From: Sphingomonadales bacterium
GTDB lineage: Bacteria > Pseudomonadota > Alphaproteobacteria > Sphingomonadales > Sphingomonadaceae
Direction of reading: 5' to 3'
DNA length: 5,948 nucleotides
Assembly (NCBI GenBank): GCA_018067055.1
Contig: JAGPVK010000294.1
Span: forward strand, 1-5,948
The notes below the pieces were generated by a model that was not told the origin of the DNA, searched no databases, and saw only the letters and a list, made by a program, of their open reading frames with translations. Shown piece after piece: positions 5,599-5,948 of the stretch; positions within the stretch are counted from its first letter, which is position 1, and each line of letters begins with the position of its first letter. The translations under genes were made by a program, and so were the position numbers.

Positions 5599-5785
5599 TT
5601 ACCCTATATCTCCCCATTCCTGGAAATGCCGGACCCTTGGTTAACTCCTAGGGGCTCCAACGATAGCTTTAATACAGTTTCGCTCGCGCGGGAAGTGAGC
5701 GAACGTCGGGGGGAGCGGTTTCTCGTATTGCCAAGCAGGAGCATCCGTTTAAGGTTGTATAGTTAACTTGGCAGGAAAATCATCA
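5599..5785. other. Non-coding stretch between tRNA-Ser and the lipoprotein gene
   Basis: No gene is apparent. CCCTTGG/CCTAGGG (5634-5640 and 5647-5653) can form a short stem with one T-T mismatch and may help end the tRNA transcript, but no T-run follows. A stronger stem-loop lies at 5679-5703, then a run of six G (5708-5713). TATAGT at 5758-5763 could be a -10 box for the lipoprotein gene, but no good -35 lies at the right distance. Confidence 0.4.
5679..5703. other. Stem-loop upstream of the lipoprotein gene
   Basis: TTCGCTC (5679-5685) pairs perfectly with GAGCGAA (5697-5703) around an 11-nt GC-rich loop. No T-run follows on either strand, so it is not a standard terminator. It could be an mRNA leader structure or part of a small RNA. 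Confidence 0.4.
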
Positions 5786-5948
5786 ATGCGTTTATTCTTT
5801 CTGGGAGCCTTCCTTTCGCTTGTCGTGACGGGGTGCGCTACAACGCCAACAAAGCAGGCAATCGGAAATATCGAGGCTGTCGTCGAAAGTTCCGAACTGC
5901 GCTCAGACTCAGCTGACGCCGTTGAAGGGCTGGCATTTGCCCAAGCGC
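5786..5948 (+). CDS. Putative lipoprotein, N-terminal part (3' truncated by window)
   Basis: An open frame starts at ATG 5786 and runs to the window end, giving 54 complete codons. The product begins MRLFFLGAFLSLVVTGCATT: an arginine, a hydrophobic segment, and the lipobox VTGC with Cys17 as the expected lipidation site. This predicts export and anchoring in the inner or outer membrane. No Asp follows the cysteine (residue 18 is Ala), so under the E. coli sorting rule it would go to the outer membrane. The visible mature part is polar and slightly acidic, with no recognised domain. AGGA at 5773-5776 lies nine bases before the start, a plausible ribosome site. The gene is separated from the tRNA by about 190 bp and probably has its own promoter. 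Function cannot be assigned from this fragment. Confidence 0.75.
   Translation, partial: MRLFFLGAFLSLVVTGCATTPTKQAIGNIEAVVESSELRSDSADAVEGLAFAQA

Noticed and set aside
5289..5649. An 11-bp direct repeat GGTTAACTCCT at 5289-5299 and 5639-5649 on either side of the tRNA, possibly attachment sites
   Set aside because: An 11-bp match within 6 kb is expected by chance. Neither copy lies at the tRNA 3' end, and there is no integrase or other mobile gene.

Overview
The window looks like chromosomal DNA from an alphaproteobacterium, most likely a member of the Sphingomonadales. This is inferred from the DUF1134/EipA protein, the nadE-gltX pair with a short cysteine-free glutamyl-tRNA synthetase, the sphingomonad-like RibD zinc loop, the moderately high GC content and the frequent start/stop overlaps. 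No mobile element, CRISPR array or integrase is visible.

Layout. Positions 1-1541 hold the last 68 codons of a glutamine-dependent NAD+ synthetase (nadE), which overlaps a complete glutamyl-tRNA synthetase gene by four bases. A 150-bp AT-rich gap follows, carrying a perfect 19-bp palindrome (1595-1613) that matches the core of the Zur zinc-repressor box. Directly downstream is a TonB-family energy transducer gene (1693-2349). Positions 2440-4469 hold a small single-pass membrane protein of unknown function, then ribD, then ribE. The membrane protein gene overlaps ribD by seven bases, so these three genes look like one transcript. A convergent gene on the minus strand (4508-5287) encodes an exported EipA/DUF1134 envelope protein with an unusually acidic linker. 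A tRNA-Ser(GCU) gene with a recognisable promoter lies at 5509-5598. After about 190 bp of untranslated DNA containing a stem-loop, the window ends inside the start of a lipoprotein gene (5786 onward).

How the parts work together. The left half is housekeeping: NAD synthesis, tRNA charging and riboflavin synthesis (RibD performs the deaminase and reductase steps, RibE the final dismutation). tonB, the membrane protein, eipA and the lipoprotein belong to the cell envelope. The most interesting observation is the Zur-like operator in front of tonB. It suggests a TonB made when zinc is scarce, possibly to power zinc uptake through outer-membrane receptors. Other points worth a look are a U73 discriminator and a C27-A43 mismatch in the tRNA-Ser, a dyad overlapping that tRNA's promoter, and the 87-residue segment of EipA with no basic residue. 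I see no clear evidence of a wholly new multi-gene system.
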